A stretch of DNA of 64,000 bases from Brassica napus (GCF_020379485.1 NC_063447.1:61307452-61371451); one strand, 5' to 3'; shown: positions 1 to 11,947, counted from the stretch's first letter. Made by a program: numbers and translations. Notes: generated by a model from the sequence alone, not told the origin.

Positions 1-774
1 TAACATCTCAGACATTAGTTTGTTTTTAAGTGATGTTTCCATCTCAGAGAGGGGGTCTTGTTTGGCTATCAAACGTTCTAGGATTTTTTGGTTAGAGAGT
101 TTCTGTTTTATTTCAAACAGGGCCTCTAACTTTGACAACTCAAGTTCCTTACTGCTCTTCTTCCTCTTTAGAACAGCTTTTGCAGCCTTTACCCCGATAG
201 GTCTTGCTTCAGGTTCTCTCACTTCCTCATCTCCATCAACCTCCAACACTTGCTTGCGCTTCTCCTTAGGCCCCTCCTTAGGCAGATAGGTTGAGCACCA
301 TTTACTGTCATGCCGGAGCTCCCTCCAAGCATGTTCGAGGTTGAACTTGATGGAGTGGTCGTTGTAGTAGAAGTCCAAGGCAGCTTTCATCACGTCATCC
401 TCGTTTTGACCACTACTCTGGCACCTCAGAGCCGCGTCGTAGCAGCCAACGAACTTACAGACGCCCTCGTTAATCCTCGCCCACCGCTGCTTGCACTGAC
501 CGAGCTCCCTAGGTGCTGTCCCAACCAAGAGAGGGCTTGCATTGTAGTAATCAACGATTCTCTTCCAGAAAGCGTCAGCTTTCTGCTCATTGCTCACCAC
601 AACGTCTTTGCTTGTGTTAAGCCAAGCCCCAATCAGGATTTTATCCTCTTTGGGAGACCACTTACGCCTCTCCTTAACATTTGAACTCTGGCTACTCATC
701 CAAACATGTTCAGGTGCATCAAGATCAACGGGATTTTGGCTATTGAGGAGGTTAACAAAACTAGGGGTATCCAT
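1..774 (-). CDS. Myb/SANT-like protein, Harbinger-associated type (5' part, runs off window)
   Basis: The minus-strand frame opens at ATG 774 and is open for 258 codons to base 1 with no stop, so the C-terminus lies outside the window. The protein starts MDTPSFVNLLNSQNPVD. It has a trihelix/SANT-like region at about residues 35-115, with WSPKEDKILIGAW, FWKRIVDYY, QCKQRWARINEGV and later FNLEHAWRELRHDSKW, followed by a basic linker (KEKRKQ, VLKRKKSSKELE). Crucifer databases often mislabel this family 'glutathione S-transferase T3-like'; I see no GST fold. The layout resembles the Myb-like accessory protein of PIF/Harbinger transposons, which binds DNA beside the transposase. The GRF zinc-finger gene lies about 420 bp upstream on the same strand. 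Transposon origin is inferred; no transposase is visible. Confidence 0.75.
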   Translation of the reverse strand, partial: MDTPSFVNLLNSQNPVDLDAPEHVWMSSQSSNVKERRKWSPKEDKILIGAWLNTSKDVVVSNEQKADAFWKRIVDYYNASPLLVGTAPRELGQCKQRWARINEGVCKFVGCYDAALRCQSSGQNEDDVMKAALDFYYNDHSIKFNLEHAWRELRHDSKWCSTYLPKEGPKEKRKQVLEVDGDEEVREPEARPIGVKAAKAVLKRKKSSKELELSKLEALFEIKQKLSNQKILERLIAKQDPLSEMETSLKNKLMSEML

Positions 775-1197
775 GGTTTACTAGATATAACTCTGTGTTA
801 CTCAACTACTAACACAGAGCCTTTAAGTAGAGGATTTAAAGTTTTCAAGTACACACAAGTTAAAGAAAGGTAGATAGAAATTCACTAGCATTTAAAATTA
901 TCATTTAACACAAATCAAATCGGAGAGGTTAGGAAGATAGAAAACATTTTTCATTTAATTTTTCAACTCTTAAAACATTTCAAGTTATCAAATCCGAGTA
1001 GTTACTTGGTAACTATACTTATCAAAAACAACAAGAAAGATGGAAGTTGTTACAGTTAGTACCTTTTATATACACAGTGTCGAGGTGAGACACTCCCGCT
1101 TCAAGCTTTGGACCCTGCCCCTGATCACACATTACACTAAACAGTTAAAAGCTTTTAAATAACTTAAGAAACACTAAACACAAGCACAAGTATAGAA

Positions 1198-1701
1198 CTA
1201 ACCCGGCAGACACATAAGCAGGAGAGCTATTACGAGACCACCAATTAAACAACAAAGCAAGTGGAAGCCCGTGGTAACCCCTGAATTCTTCTTAGCTAGC
1301 TCACAAACTGTCTCCTTAAGCTTAACCACTTTCTCCTCACTCTCGTTACCTTGGTCCTTGAGCTGCCTAAGTTGTGTCTGAATGTCACTCAACTCCTCCG
1401 TAACGGCCACATCCCACCACTTCCAAACATGGCAGTCGTTGTCGTCTACGTTCTGACATGTGAAATACCTTCTCCCTGGATCTCTCGGTGTGTAAGATGT
1501 TGCGACTACAGGGTCACCACCACAGTAACATGTCTTCGGGATTCCTTCTTCGACATCAGGTTGAGGAACGTACTGAACCGGGACTTGAAGGTTCAACCTA
1601 CTCTGAGCTTCATCGGCATACACATCTGCTTCTTCTTGAAGAAGCCAAGTTAAACTCACTTCTGAAGACGACGGTTGGCTATAGCTATAATCTTGGCCCA
1701 T
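1198..1701 (-). CDS. GRF-type zinc finger protein with C-terminal membrane anchor
   Basis: This 167-residue protein starts MGQDYSYSQPSSSE. An in-frame ATG 14 codons upstream (1743) is possible, but the family usually begins near MGQ. Residues about 57-95 form a GRF zinc finger: CYCGG, then RRYFTCQN, then CHVWKWWD, giving the Cys/His ligands and the Gly-Arg-Phe region typical of GRF fingers, which bind single-stranded nucleic acid in known proteins. A coiled-coil stretch (about 100-135) follows, then a hydrophobic C-terminal segment (LLCCLIGGLVIALLLMC) that looks like a tail anchor. This matches the many short 'At4g04775-like' crucifer proteins. Function is unknown. Many copies are transposon-associated, and the neighbouring Myb-like gene fits that. 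Confidence 0.75.
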   Translation of the reverse strand: MGQDYSYSQPSSSEVSLTWLLQEEADVYADEAQSRLNLQVPVQYVPQPDVEEGIPKTCYCGGDPVVATSYTPRDPGRRYFTCQNVDDNDCHVWKWWDVAVTEELSDIQTQLRQLKDQGNESEEKVVKLKETVCELAKKNSGVTTGFHLLCCLIGGLVIALLLMCLPG

Positions 1702-3384
1702 GATTCCGTAACCTGAGAGAATAAGATGGAAATTAAACATCAATACTAAATCAATCGAAGGAAAACAAAATCGTATTCAAAGCCTAATCAATTCGAATCG
1801 TCATCCCCAAATCATTCGAAACCCTAACTTCAATCGAAATATCCCCAAATCGATTTAAAACTGAAAAGAAACCCTAAATCTCGAGGAGAACAACATCCGA
1901 CCAAAACAAATCCATAAACGAACGATAGGAGGCTTCGATTTACCTTCGATATCACCAAGTCGTCTGTCGCCTCTTCGATCGCCCGGAGCTTTTTTTTTTT
2001 TAATCTCCTTCGCGTTTAATTTTTTTTTCCCTGAACCAAATTCATCCCGACATCGAACCGGGGAAGGGATGACACGTCGGTAAGGATTCAATCCTTCCAG
2101 CCTTCTAATTAAGTTACGGTCCTTAATAAACCGTACTTAATTAAATTTTTTTAATTCTATTTTTCCTAAAACCGCGAGCTAAGGACTCAATAAACCGACC
2201 GTTGCGGTTGGTCTTATACTTGTGTCCAGTCTTGTTCTCTGTACATTGTCTATAGTTTCCTGAAAATATATAAAATATCATTAACATTCAATTTTGAGAA
2301 GTTATCTACAAAGAAAAATAATCAAAATTCTGAACACCAAAGTAGTAAATTTTAGCTAGTATCGTATTAAGTTATTAAATATAACTATAGCCTCCCAGCT
2401 GACGTTTTATTTAATTACCACAGTAAAATCATAACTTCGAAAGGTGTGTTATGTCGGGGTTGAAATCTTCCAACTTCAAATTTAGTTTGTTTTTATTCAA
2501 CCGGTAAACCAGACTAATGAACATGAAATCAAAAAGAATAATTAATTTAATATACTTATATATATGTAAATCACGAGCAGTGTCAATAATTTTTATTTAA
2601 TTTTGAATTTTAGCGTCAAATAATCATAAATCAATGTAGTCCAAAATTGTAGTTGTGTCATATTGATACGTTAAGAAAACATTTATTAAACGTTTTAATA
2701 TAAGGCAACTGCCACCCAGCATTCCTTCACAATTAATCGGTTCTGGTATAAAACTTGTGTTGCATGAAATATATCACTCTATAATTACGACAGACACAAA
2801 CTTTTGAGTACGGATTGCTAGTTTTTTTTTTGCAACACTATTGCTAGTTAAAATGACATAAACAAAATAGGATTGTTGCAAGAAAATTCTAGATAAACGT
2901 TACCAAATCCTAAAAATAGTTTTAAAACAATACTTCCTGGTAGAGTTCTTTCTTGGCACGCCATCGACTAATGGTTAGCGAACCACAGAACAATTTAAAT
3001 TATTAACTGGTCCTCATTATTCACTAATATAGGGCAGTAGTCCTATAACCCTGTTTGGTATTGCGCTAGCCGCAACGCGTACGGCTGACTCAAGCCTAGC
3101 ACCGAATCAATTAAATGGGGGAGAAGGCAGAGATTAATCGGTGCCTAGTTTTACAAATATTAATTTATAATGTTAATTTGTATGTTAAAGCAAACATAGA
3201 AGTTAAATAACAACAAATAATGTTATCATGGTATCAAATTTCCAACGCTAATTATTTTGATGTACGAAAAAAAATTATTCTGATGTGACCCTAAACTTAC
3301 CAACGACGACTATGTTACCAATGAAAGTTTTTGCAGATATTCATAATGATATCACAGAAAGTATGTTTTTCTTATAATATACCA
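1702..3384. other. intergenic region, no supported gene
   Basis: Bases 1702-2090 are a C/T-rich leader-like stretch upstream of the GRF gene and probably hold its 5' UTR and promoter. Bases 2100-2215 carry short inverted motifs and a GC-richer end (accgaccgttgcggttggtc) that could be one terminus of the element carrying the two minus-strand genes, but the other end is outside the window. Bases 2220-3384 are AT-rich with no credible coding signal. Confidence 0.5.
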
Positions 3385-4394
3385 CTAGGTTAAGATCCGC
3401 ACAAGAATCAACATTATATATATAAATTATTTTTTGTATTAAATATTTTTGCATATTATGAAATAATAAATATATATTAAATAATTAAAAGTCAGTAACT
3501 ATTAAATATATAATTAAATTGGTGCGAACATATAAATCAATTTTATCAATCCAAAAAATATTTTTTTTCATATTTGATAGGATATGTTATTAAATTTAAA
3601 TGATACTAACATAGATAATATATTTTTAATATTAATGTCTATTAAATGATGATTTTACTTATATAGTTTTTTTGATCATTTGTATCTTTTATAGAAAAAA
3701 ATTTAAATTACTGATAACAATTTTTTATTGTGGGATTAATAGTTTTAGTAATTTATAATTAAAAAAAATAAGTTGTCAATGATCGTTCAAAACTTTTATC
3801 AAAAAAACTGTACAAAGTAAATTTGGAAACTAAAATATTGTATTTTATATGGTTTATAGTTTAATTTAAAACGATATATATATATATATATATTAATCTT
3901 AATAATTAATTAAATTAGACTTTTTGCTTAAATAATTTTTGTAATCATTTGTATTTTGTCATAACAAAAATTTTAAATCATGGATCATAAAATTTGAATG
4001 TGAGACTTTTAACAGTTTTAGTAATTTATAGCCGTTTGTAAAAATTCAAAATATAACATATACATAAAAATCTAAATTTTTATTATATGGTTATTGTGAT
4101 TGTTTAATTTATTTAATAGTTTAAAATTAAACAAATATGATAGAAGATACACTATTTTTTATCAAATCTTTATAATTCAAAATCATTAATTGCCATATAT
4201 ATTTTATCCACATTAGGCAGTTCCGTAAATTTTATTTAAGAAAATAATAAAGTACATTAATGATGAATTTATTGTTAGTTTAATAAAAAGCTTATTATAT
4301 AATTAGATGGACCAACATATTTCTCTAATGATTCTAGTGATGACATGTGGCTACAAAATGAAGTTGTAATGATTCTCAAATAATATATAGGGGA
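3385..4394 (-). mobile_element. non-autonomous Helitron, minus orientation
   Basis: Read on the minus strand the element begins TCCCCTATATATTATTTGAG (from 4394) and ends with CCTAG at 3385, preceded by a short GC-rich segment (TGTGCGGATCTTAACCTAG). The flanks are A at 3384 and T at 4395, the Helitron A|T target. The interior (1,010 bp) is AT-rich with no coding capacity. 5'-TC, 3'-CTAG and A|T insertion without target duplication are known Helitron traits. The 3' hairpin is degenerate here. Confidence 0.65.
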
Positions 4395-4484
4395 TATTAC
4401 ATGGGCAAATGCATGTGAGTAATTTTAAGTGCAGACGACTTTATATACTCCTAAAAAATGTTATAATTATACTTTGGTCTAAGA

Positions 4485-4501
4485 AAGAAAGAAAGCACAT
4501 G
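4485..4501 (+). repeat. left target-site duplication of retroposon
   Basis: The 17-bp AAGAAAGAAAGCACATG is repeated exactly at 5480-5496, bracketing a poly-A-tailed insert. Confidence 0.8.
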
Positions 4502-5479
4502 GACCAGATTAAACATCCCCGGATTTTTTTTTTTGGAGAGAGAGAGAGAAAAGTAAAAACTCAGAGGGGTGCGGCGGTCGGCTGGCGCGTGAGCGTCCGT
4601 GCCGCCGTCGGAACCCGTTTTCTTTTAGAAATAATGATAAGTTTCTTGCCTTCTCCTCGTCTCCTCTGGTTTCCGCCTGTCTGAGCTCTGGTCAGCCACC
4701 ATCCGGCGTGGTTTTTTGGACCTGGAGTCACGACGCGGTTGCGGAAAAGATGGCGGGGTTAAGACTTTAGTAGATCGAGTAATATTTCCGGGAGATGGAG
4801 GCTACCACAGATCCGTCGCCGCCGGCCTTTTGTCTCCGTGGCGGGGAAGCTTCTTCAGTTCCGCCGTCATCGGCTATGGTTTCCGGGGGGTGAAGGCTTC
4901 CACAGCCTTGCGTCGCCGGCTTTAGGTCCCTTGTCTTTTAGGGTTTAGTTTTATCTCGGTTTTATTATGATTCGGTTGTTTGTGGTTCGTCGGAGGAGAG
5001 GGAAGTTCTCCGGCGGAAAGAGTGGCGATGCATGCGACGCTTCTTCTTGGGGGTCTGCGGCGAACGGTGTTGGATGAGATCTCGCCTCGGCGATTGATTC
5101 TCTCCGGTTTTTAGAGACCCAAAGATGGTTGAGGAGAAGATTGACGGAGCTTTTGAGTTCCGGGGTGGTCGGCAGATCAGATGTTTCGATCTCCGGCGAA
5201 AACGAGAAGCGGTGGTGACACGATGTCCTCGCAACACGTGTACCCTCGACGGCGAGGATGGCAACACGTGTCCAAGCAGCAGAGAGGTTGATCTGCGAGG
5301 CGGCGAAGTCAATCGCGTGAAGGGTCTAGGATTTTCCTCAAGTTGGGCCAGAGGGTTTGGCCCAATTGAGAAACGAGTTTGCCCATTTGGTTCAGTTGGG
5401 CTTTTGTATGTTCGTAATTTGGTACTGGGCTTGGCCCGTTTTTTTTAATACTTAAAACATTTCGACGGAAAAAAAAAAA
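4502..5479 (+). mobile_element. poly-A-tailed retroposon (LINE-derived or other non-LTR retrotransposition product)
   Basis: This is a 978-bp insert of unusually GC-rich sequence in AT-rich surroundings. It ends in a pure A run (about 5469-5480) and is bracketed by an exact 17-bp direct repeat, the signature of target-primed reverse transcription. The 5' part is rich in CCG/CGG (4560-4900). A 107-codon open frame at 5125-5448 contains no domain I recognise. Repeated ttgggcc-type motifs occur near the 3' end (5340-5440). No reverse transcriptase is encoded, so it is non-autonomous or 5'-truncated. Confidence 0.75.
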
Positions 5480-5496
5480 AAGAAAGAAAGCACATG
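5480..5496 (+). repeat. right target-site duplication of retroposon
   Basis: Exact copy of 4485-4501, lying directly after the poly-A tail. Confidence 0.8.
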
Positions 5497-5546
5497 ATTT
5501 CCAAAAATTATAACAAGCAAGAAAGCACATGATTTCCAAAAATTAT
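5484..5546 (+). repeat. tandem direct repeat, 28-bp unit
   Basis: The 28-bp unit beginning aagaaagcacatgatttcc occurs at 5484-5511 and 5519-5546, separated by 7 bp (aacaagc). It overlaps the right target duplication, so the target was probably already repeated when the retroposon landed. Confidence 0.8.
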
Positions 5547-6819
5547 CTAATTTACTTTTTAATTGGAAAATCCTAAACTGAAACCATATTAATCTTCAGA
5601 TCATGTGAGAATCCATGATTTTATTAGCCAGATAAGGTTTACAGGTGGCCAACAATGACTATTAAATTACAGTAGAGAAGGTTCTGAACCTAATCTTTAA
5701 CTAACAGAATAATTTGATTTAGTTTCGAATTATTATATATATGATTTAGTTGCCATAATGCCATTAATTTAATTTTAGTTTAATATATCATAAAGCCATG
5801 AGCTAAAAAGGTTAAAACTATTAAAAATAAATAAATAAAAGTTTAAAAGGTTAAAATTATTGTGTTTAAGTTATTATTTATATCATGTTAGGCCTCACAT
5901 TAGCAGCCCCATCGTACGACCAGGAAAAGCTGCAGTGCCACTGAGTTTAATCCCACATGCTATACTTCTCATAATAGAGATTTAACATGCATTCTATAAT
6001 TACAGTCAAGAAATGTGAACCGAGTCACACCACGCGACCTCGCATGTATTATATCACAGTTCTTTATGTCTCAAATCAAAGTCGTTGTTGTTAACTTGGT
6101 CTCTTGTAGTTTAGTTTAATTGAACTTGGTATCATAACTCGGTTTATCTTCATAAACAGCTGTCCACCTATTGATGGTGAAGGGTTATTATGTCAGCCAT
6201 TTTAGGACATTTGACTTTACTCATGATCGCCATTTTCTTTACTTTTTTTTTGCTTGTTATAACGTTTTAATTACCTTTCTATATATGTTTTACTTCCATT
6301 TGTATGACTTTGAAACATGTAGGAACGTTCTGGCACCATATTGTAATATGCATTAACGGAAAATTTGTGGTCCTCTCGTCACCCATAAGTTCCAACAAGT
6401 TCAATTTTATTTTTTCGTGTAATCATTTTTCCTGCTTAGATAGTTTATAGCTTCAAATTTTACATAAGTTTTAACATTTACAGAATGTCGGTAGAAAAAT
6501 AAATAATATTATCGAAAGTGATTGTGATAGATGTCATTGTGATTAACATAGCTTAACAAGCATCAGCAAATAGTAGCATTTATTCTAAAGAATGATTAAT
6601 AGTTATCAATCAGAATTTTGGATTATTTCAATCGGGTGGTTGAAGATTAGTTTTCTAACACAGTGGAAATTTCCTGATATTTTATATTTTAATTATAAAA
6701 GTTACAAAACCAATAATTGCCAGCTAATTGCGAAATTAAAATAACAATAGAAAAAGAGACGTAAATATTGAATCGGTCCCTTATGAACAAAGGCCACCTC
6801 AAACGACTACGTTTCTCCA
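5547..6819. other. intergenic, upstream region of the extensin gene
   Basis: AT-rich DNA without credible coding potential. It contains the distal promoter of the extensin gene. Confidence 0.5.
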
Positions 6820-6827
6820 CTATAAAA
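6820..6827 (+). promoter_or_regulatory. TATA box of the extensin gene
   Basis: CTATAAAA lies about 140 bp upstream of the ATG at 6967. It precedes a C/T-rich leader (cttcttcctcatcttcttc), a normal arrangement for a strongly expressed plant gene. Confidence 0.6.
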
Positions 6828-6966
6828 CAACTCTCTTCCATGCAGAAACACATTCAATCACTTCTTCCTCATCTTCTTCAAACATTACCCACTTTCTCCA
6901 TTTTTTTCTTCCACTAATAATTTGGAGAAAAGCCTTAGTAGCCGGTTAAAATATCCGGTGAAAACA

Positions 6967-9900
6967 ATGGCGACTCCGGCGTGTAGTCATGCCAGGGGTC
7001 AATGGGTAGTAGCCATTTTGGCGTTACTTGTTGGCTCGGCAATCGCTACTGAACCTTACATTTATAGCTCTCCTCCACCACCGTATGTGTATAAATCTCC
7101 ACCGCCTCCGGTTGCATCTCCTCCACCTCCTTATGAATACAAATCTCCTCCCCCTCCGGTTAAGTCCCCTCCACCACCGTATGAGTATAAATCTCCTCCT
7201 CCTCCTGTTAAGTCTCCTCCACCACCTTATTACTACCACTCTCCACCACCACCTGTGAAGTCTCCTCCCCCTCCTTATGTATACCACTCTCCTCCTCCTC
7301 CGGTTAAGTCTCCTCCACCACCGTATTACTACCACTCTCCACCACCACCCGTGAAGTCTCCCCCCCCTCCATATGTGTACCACTCTCCTCCTCCTCCGGT
7401 TAAGTCTCCTCCACCACCGTATTACTACCACTCTCCACCACCACCCGTGAAGTCTCCTCCCCCTCCTTATGTCTACCACTCTCCTCCTCCTCCGGTTAAG
7501 TCTCCTCCACCACCGTATTACTACCACTCTCCACCTCCCCCGGTGAAATCTCCACCACCACCGTATTATTACCACTCTCCTCCGCCTCCGGTGAAATCTC
7601 CTCCTCCTCCTTATTACTATCATTCTCCACCTCCCGTGAAATCTCCTCCACCACCATACTACTATCACTCACCACCTCCTCCAGTGAAATCTCCACCACC
7701 ACCATACTACTACCATTCTCCACCTCCTCCGGTGAAGTCTCCTCCACCACCATACTACTATCACTCACCACCTCCTCCAGTGAAATCTCCACCACCACCA
7801 TACTACTACCATTCTCCACCTCCTCCAGTGAAGTCTCCTCCACCACCGTACTACTATCACTCTCCACCCCCTCCGGTGAAGTCTCCTCCACCACCGTACT
7901 ATTATCACTCTCCTCCTCCTCCGGTTAAGTCTCCACCTCCACCTTACTACTACCACTCTCCTCCTCCTCCGGTCAAGTCTCCACCTCCACCTTACTACTA
8001 CCACTCTCCACCACCACCAGTCAAATCTCCACCACCACCGTACTACTACCACTCTCCTCCTCCCCCAGTTAAATTTCCACCGCCGCCATACTATTATCAC
8101 TCTCCACCACCACCAGTCAAATCTCCTCCACCTCCATACTACTACCATTCACCGCCTCCTCCGGTGAAATCACCACCTCCACCTTACTATTACTCATCTC
8201 CACCACCACCAAAATCTTACCCTCCACCATATTACTACTCATCTCCACCACCACCACCAAAGTCGTACTCTCCACCATACTACTATTCATCACCACCACC
8301 TCCGGTGTCATACCCTCATCCTCACCCACACACACATCCACTTGTCTTCAAAGTTGTTGGTAAGGTGTACTGTTACAGATGTTATGACTGGACATACCCT
8401 AAAAAGTCCCACGATAAGAAGCATCTCAAAGGTAACTTATAAGCCTCCCCCCACGTGTTCAATAATAAATTCTAATCTTAGCAAATTCCTTAACTAATTT
8501 ACATAATTTTATCTTGATGCTTATAGGACTTAAATAATTAACTAGCATATATGTATTGTAAAGTACTAGTAGTTGCATGTGATCTAGATTATTTTTATTA
8601 GTGGAGAAAAGAAAACGATTAAGTCAAGAAAAAGACAAGAATCTGTTATTGACAAACAATCCAAAGGGATCGAACAAGCAAAATCGATTTTGTAGATATA
8701 CCAACTAAAAGGACATCAAATGATATTTTTAAATTTTAATAATTTGTTTTCGTCATATAGGTGCTGTTGTGGAAGTGACTTGCAAGGCCGGTGACAAGAC
8801 AGTGAAGGCATACGGAAAGACCAAAATCAACGGTAAATACGCAATCACCGTTAAAGGATACAACTACCGTAAATATGGTGGCGACGTCTGCACGGCCAAG
8901 CTTCACGCTCCTCCTAAGGGATCACCATGTAACATTCCTACAAGTTACCATATGGGTAACAAAGGTGCAAAACTCCATGTGAAATCAAAGACAAAGTACG
9001 AGGTTGTGCTTTATGCTAAGTCCTTTGCTTATGCACCTAAGAAACCTTACGGTGAGTGCCACAAACCGGCTCCTTACCATCCTCCATACTACTACAAATC
9101 TCCACCACCACCGTCTCCGGTTTACTACTACAAGTCACCACCTCCACCAGCTCCTACTTACGTCTACAAGTCTCCACCACCACCAACTCCGACTTATGTC
9201 TACAAATCACCACCTCCACCAACCCCAACATATGTCTACAAATCACCACCACCACCAACTCCGACTTACGTCTACAAGTCACCACCGCCGCCAACCCCGA
9301 CCTATGTTTACAAATCACCACCGCCACCAACCCCGACTTATGTCTATAAATCTCCACCACCACCAACCCCTACTTATGTTTACAAGTCACCACCTCCACC
9401 AACTCCGACTTATGTATACAAGTCACCACCACCTCCAACCCCAACATATGTTTACAAATCTCCACCACCACCGACTCCAACCTATGTTTACAAATCACCA
9501 CCTCCTCCTACTCCGACCTATGTCTACAAGTCACCGCCTCCTCCCACTCCAACGTATGTTTACAAATCACCACCCCCTCCAACGCACACTCCTACACCAT
9601 ACTACTACCACTCTCCACCACCACCAGTAAAATCTCCTCCACCTCCATATTATTATCACTCACCACCACCACCCATCAAATCCCCACCACCTCCATACTA
9701 CTACCATTCTCCACCACCTCCGGTCAAGTCTCCTCCACCACCATACTACTATCATTCACCACCTCCACCGGTGAAATCTCCACCACCACCATACTACTAC
9801 CACTCACCACCTCCACCGGTGAAATCTCCACCACCACCATACTACTACCACTCACCACCTCCTCCGGTGAAATCTCCACCACCGCCATACTACTACCACT

Positions 9901-10889
9901 CACCACCTCCTCCGGTGAAATCTCCACCACCGCCATACTACTACCACTCCCCACCTCCTCCGGTGAAGTCTCCTCCTCCACCTTACTACTACCACTCCCC
10001 ACCTCCTCCGGTGAAGTCTCCTCCTCCACCTTACTACTACCACTCCCCACCTCCTCCGGTGAAATCTCCTCCTCCACCTTACTACTACCACTCCCCACCT
10101 CCTCCGGTGAAATCTCCACCACCGCCATACTACTACCACTCACCACCTCCTCCGGTGAAATCTCCACCACCGCCATACTACTACCACTCCCCCCCTCCTC
10201 CGGTGAAATCTCCACCACCGCCATACTACTACCACTCCCCACCTCCTCCGGTGAAATCTCCTCCTCCACCATACTACTACCACTCACCACCTCCTCCGGT
10301 GAAATCTCCACCACCACCATACTACTACCACTCACCACCTCCTCCGGTGAAATCTCCACCACCACCATACTACTACCACTCACCACCTCCTCCGGTGAAA
10401 TCTCCACCACCACCATACTACTACCACTCACCACCTCCTCCCGTCAAGTCTCCTCCTCCACCATACTATTACCACTCACCACCTCCACCCGTGAAATCTC
10501 CTCCTCCACCATACTACTACCACTCACCACCTCCACCCGTGAAATCTCCTCCTCCACCATACTACTACCACTCACCTCCCCCACCAGTGAAATCACCTCC
10601 ACCACCTTACTACTATCACTCACCACCCCCACCTGTGAAGTCTCCTCCTCCACCATACTATTATCACTCACCACCCCCTCCAGTCAAATCTCCACCACCA
10701 CCATACTATTATCACTCACCACCCCCTCCAGTCAAATCTCCACCACCACCATACTACTACCATTCACCACCTCCTCCGGTGAAATCCCCACCACCACCGT
10801 ACCATTACAACTCTCCACCACCACCAGTAAAATCTCCCCCACCTCCAGTCTACATCTACGCTTCTCCCCCACCTCCTACCCATTACTAG
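6967..10889 (+). CDS. Chimeric extensin: signal peptide, SPPPP array, Ole e 1-type domain, second SPPPP array
   Basis: Two coding exons (6967-8431 and 8761-10889) join in frame across a GT-AG intron (AAAG|GTAACT...ATATAG|GTGC) to give 1,197 residues. ATG 6967 gives MATPACSHARGQWVVAILAL, a clear secretory signal ending near SAIAT. Exon 1 is mostly SPPPP-x-K/Y modules with YYYH and YVYH (Ser-Hyp4 glycosylation sites, Tyr cross-link motifs). The intron falls inside a six-cysteine globular domain (VYCYRCYDW, VEVTCKAG, GGDVCTAKL, SPCNIPTS, YGECHK) that matches the Pollen Ole e 1/extensin family. Exon 2 then encodes about a dozen YVYKSPPPPTPT units and more than twenty YYYHSPPPPVKSPPPP units. The product should be a secreted, insolubilised cell-wall hydroxyproline-rich glycoprotein. 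By order it corresponds to AT2G43150, which I recall as much shorter. Repeat number in such arrays is prone to assembly error. Confidence 0.88.
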
Positions 10890-10925
10890 GCTCGTCAAAC
10901 TCAGCAACATTTCCACATTATTCAA

Positions 10926-11012
10926 GTAAGTTCCAACCCTCCAATACTTTCAATATGCTCCATATCCATTTCGATAAAACTTTCCACTAAAATCTCAGTT
11001 TTATCTACACAG
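10926..11012 (+). other. putative 3'-UTR intron of the extensin gene
   Basis: A good donor (ATTCAA|GTAAGTT) and acceptor (TCTACACAG|GTTTT) lie 37 and about 120 bp after the stop codon. Introns in extensin 3' UTRs are known in other species. No transcript evidence is available here. Confidence 0.45.
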
Positions 11013-11947
11013 GTTTTCTTTTTAAAAATGAAATAAAGGAAGGGTCAAAGTCAAAGATGAGAAGAAGTGAACCAAATAAGGATCGTCTCGTGGAAACCAT
11101 GAACAATACATCTTCAACAATGATCCACATCACTTCCTCTTCTTCAGTGTCGCTCATCTTCCACTTCTGCATTATCATCTTCGCGTCTTCATCAAGTCGG
11201 ATTGTTTCCAAAGACCCTTTTAGATCGTATCATAGTACTCTTCTTTGTAACCTTGTGTTATCGTTATTTATTTGTTGTGCATACATTTTCTACATATTTT
11301 TTACATTAATGTAATGAGTGAGGTGTTAAAATGTTCAGTTTCGTGTTTCTTAAGATTGTTCGTTTTAACGTTATTTTTATATTTTGAAACATTCAAGTTT
11401 GAAAGACATTCTGGTGAGTTGGTCACGACATATATATATCGTTGCTTCAAACGCTGGAAAGTGAAAATAAGAACATGACAACACCTTTGCGATCTGATTG
11501 GCTTATTAGTTAATTGTGCTGTGGAGTTAGTCAGATAATCACTTTCGTTCAACTAATTTCCACCTGATTGTTTTTCTCGACATTGACTGTTGAACTATAC
11601 ATTTGTGAAAAACACCGATCGATGAAAGAAAATCAAATTAAAACAAATTTTGCTAGAAAATTACGAATCTAAAAATTTGAAATGAATTGATAATTTGATT
11701 AAAAAACTTAATCGAATATAGTTTGTATACTTTGTTAAACCAAAAACACATAAAAAAAAAACAGGAACTAGAATACTTGTGACAAAAGAAAAAGGACTAA
11801 AATACACGTAAAGTGGTTGTAAATTGGGCTTTGGATAAGTAATAGCTGAGCTGAGGCCCATTACTAAACGTATTTGTCCACGGGTTTTGTCACCGTCACT
11901 TTTTTTTGTAAATTGAAAAATATCTTACCAAAAAATGAAAATGAAAA
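11013..11947. other. extensin 3' UTR and intergenic DNA
   Basis: Open frames here (for example 11057-11314) have no family resemblance and sit where the 3' UTR is expected. The rest is AT-rich and without recognisable content. Confidence 0.45.

Noticed and set aside
1855..2091. 78-codon minus-strand frame upstream of the GRF gene
   Set aside because: Low-complexity Lys/Arg-rich sequence in the expected leader; no family resemblance.
6171..6356. 61-codon frame in the extensin upstream region
   Set aside because: Random AT-rich composition, no homology or splice support.
7024..7894. Long open frames antisense to, or in other frames of, the extensin gene (also at 9154-10674)
   Set aside because: They are by-products of the CCACCA-type repeat; compositions such as Arg/Trp/Val-only protein match no family and shift with repeat number.
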